Assembly: GCF_040954645.1 (NCBI RefSeq) | Contig: NC_092806.1 | Location: 75,642,141-75,706,140, forward strand | Source: Diabrotica undecimpunctata | Lineage: Eukaryota > Arthropoda > Insecta > Coleoptera > Chrysomelidae | Direction of reading: 5' to 3' | Length of the DNA: 64,000 nt | In this document: positions 63,349 through 64,000 of the stretch, in pieces | Numbering within the stretch: the stretch's first letter is position 1 | How the letters are laid out: every line of letters starts with the position of its first letter | Made by a program: the position numbers and the translations under genes | The notes under the pieces: model-generated | Databases searched by the model: none | The model's input: only the letters and a program-made list of their open reading frames with translations | Told to the model about the DNA's origin: nothing

Positions 63349-64000
63349 TAATTTTGCTTGAGAAGAAGGAACGTGTCAGATATAAATTATAGTTATATTT
63401 ATTTTATTTGTATATTATTATAGGTATATTTATATAATCTTATATTATTTATTTTCTTTTTTTTTTCTTAACTTTAAAAACAGTCTCTGGAATAGAGATC
63501 GAAACGTCAGTAAAATAAACATGTAAACAGATGTATTGTGGCTTCCAACATTCTTTCTAAAAATACGGAATGCCACAAGCAAAAAGCCACAGAAAAATAA
63601 ATATTACTATAATTTGTATATTTGAAAACGATCTCTTTATATAGAGATCGAAACATCAGTAAATTAAACCTATAAATAAATATTTTGTGGCTTACTACAG
63701 TCTCCTAAAAATACAGAATGCCACAAACAAAAAGCTATAAAAAACAAGTAATTTTGCCTAAAGCTTACTGAGGCCACCCGGCTGTCGCGGAAGTTACGCT
63801 AAAACCTCTTTTGACGCGACCCGTCCTTAAAGACTTACACAATGAAATTTTTTTAAAACAAATTTTAAGACAGTTTCCACACCACCCCAAAGGTATGTCT
63901 TGTGGCGCGTTGCTTTTTTTTAAATGGGTGTTCGATAAGAGCCATATTGTCCCATAAAATAAAATGAACAAAACACTTAAACAGTATAAAACAAAACAAA
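63349..64000. other. Intron 5 sequence with two hairpin-bearing repeat units
   Basis: Two related units (about 63484-63597 and 63629-63747) share GAGATCGAAAC[GA]TCAGTAAA and a GAATGCCACAA block. The second starts with an 8-bp perfect stem (63629-63636 with 63643-63650). They may be the end of a retroelement. No exon is seen. Confidence 0.55.

Noticed and set aside
63629..63650. Hammerhead ribozyme around the GATCGAAAC hairpin
   Set aside because: The GAAA part is present but no CTGANGA core is found at the right place.

Overview
The window is eukaryotic nuclear DNA from an arthropod, most likely an insect (possibly a beetle; species not resolved). It is AT-rich, has spliced genes with GT-AG introns, and carries typical insect transposons (Gypsy, BEL/Pao, Jockey, I, R1, RTE, CR1-like, Penelope-like, piggyBac, Tc1/mariner, pogo, Polinton). 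Most long reading frames belong to mobile elements, not host genes.

Two host genes sit head to head around 14.5-15.0 kb. On the minus strand are the first two coding exons of NUBP2, a P-loop ATPase of cytosolic Fe-S cluster assembly (14431-14541 and 9639-9727); the gene continues past the left edge. On the plus strand are the first five inferred exons of the intraflagellar transport gene IFT56/TTC26 (ATG at 14993, then 27263-27403, 27472-27643, 30423-30654 and 59103-59232); it continues past the right edge. All junctions keep phase. IFT56 introns 1 and 4 are about 12.3 and 28.4 kb and consist largely of transposons.

Layout. 1-6.1 kb: Gypsy element A, minus strand (pol, gag, leader, tRNA-Ser-type primer site, 5' LTR), cut by the left edge. 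6.1-14.4 kb (NUBP2 introns): Penelope-like copies, RTE-like tails, BEL/Pao gag remnant, piggyBac remnant, R1-like fragment. 15-27.2 kb (IFT56 intron 1): mariner-type MITE, decayed Gypsy gag, I-clade LINE, Penelope-like copy, decayed DDE-like transposase, RTE fragment. 27.6-30.4 kb: Tc1-like element with a nested RTE copy. 30.7-35.8 kb: CR1-like, RTE-like and Penelope-like fragments. 35.8-58.8 kb: a decayed Polinton/Maverick-like element bounded by inverted repeats, with a family B DNA polymerase remnant and a capsid-like gene remnant; it has been invaded by a near-intact Jockey-like LINE, a mariner, an RTE copy, a mariner MITE and an intact Gypsy element (B). 59.8-63.3 kb: a pogo-like DNA transposon.

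The most unusual item is Gypsy element B (51368-57557). It has LTRs that look identical, a 4-bp target duplication and one uninterrupted gag-pol frame. After the integrase the frame continues into a domain resembling the TARG1/OARD1 macro domain (ADP-ribose hydrolase family) and then a CCCH zinc finger. The frame stops inside the 3' LTR. A macro domain fused to an LTR-retrotransposon polyprotein is the best candidate here for an undescribed system.
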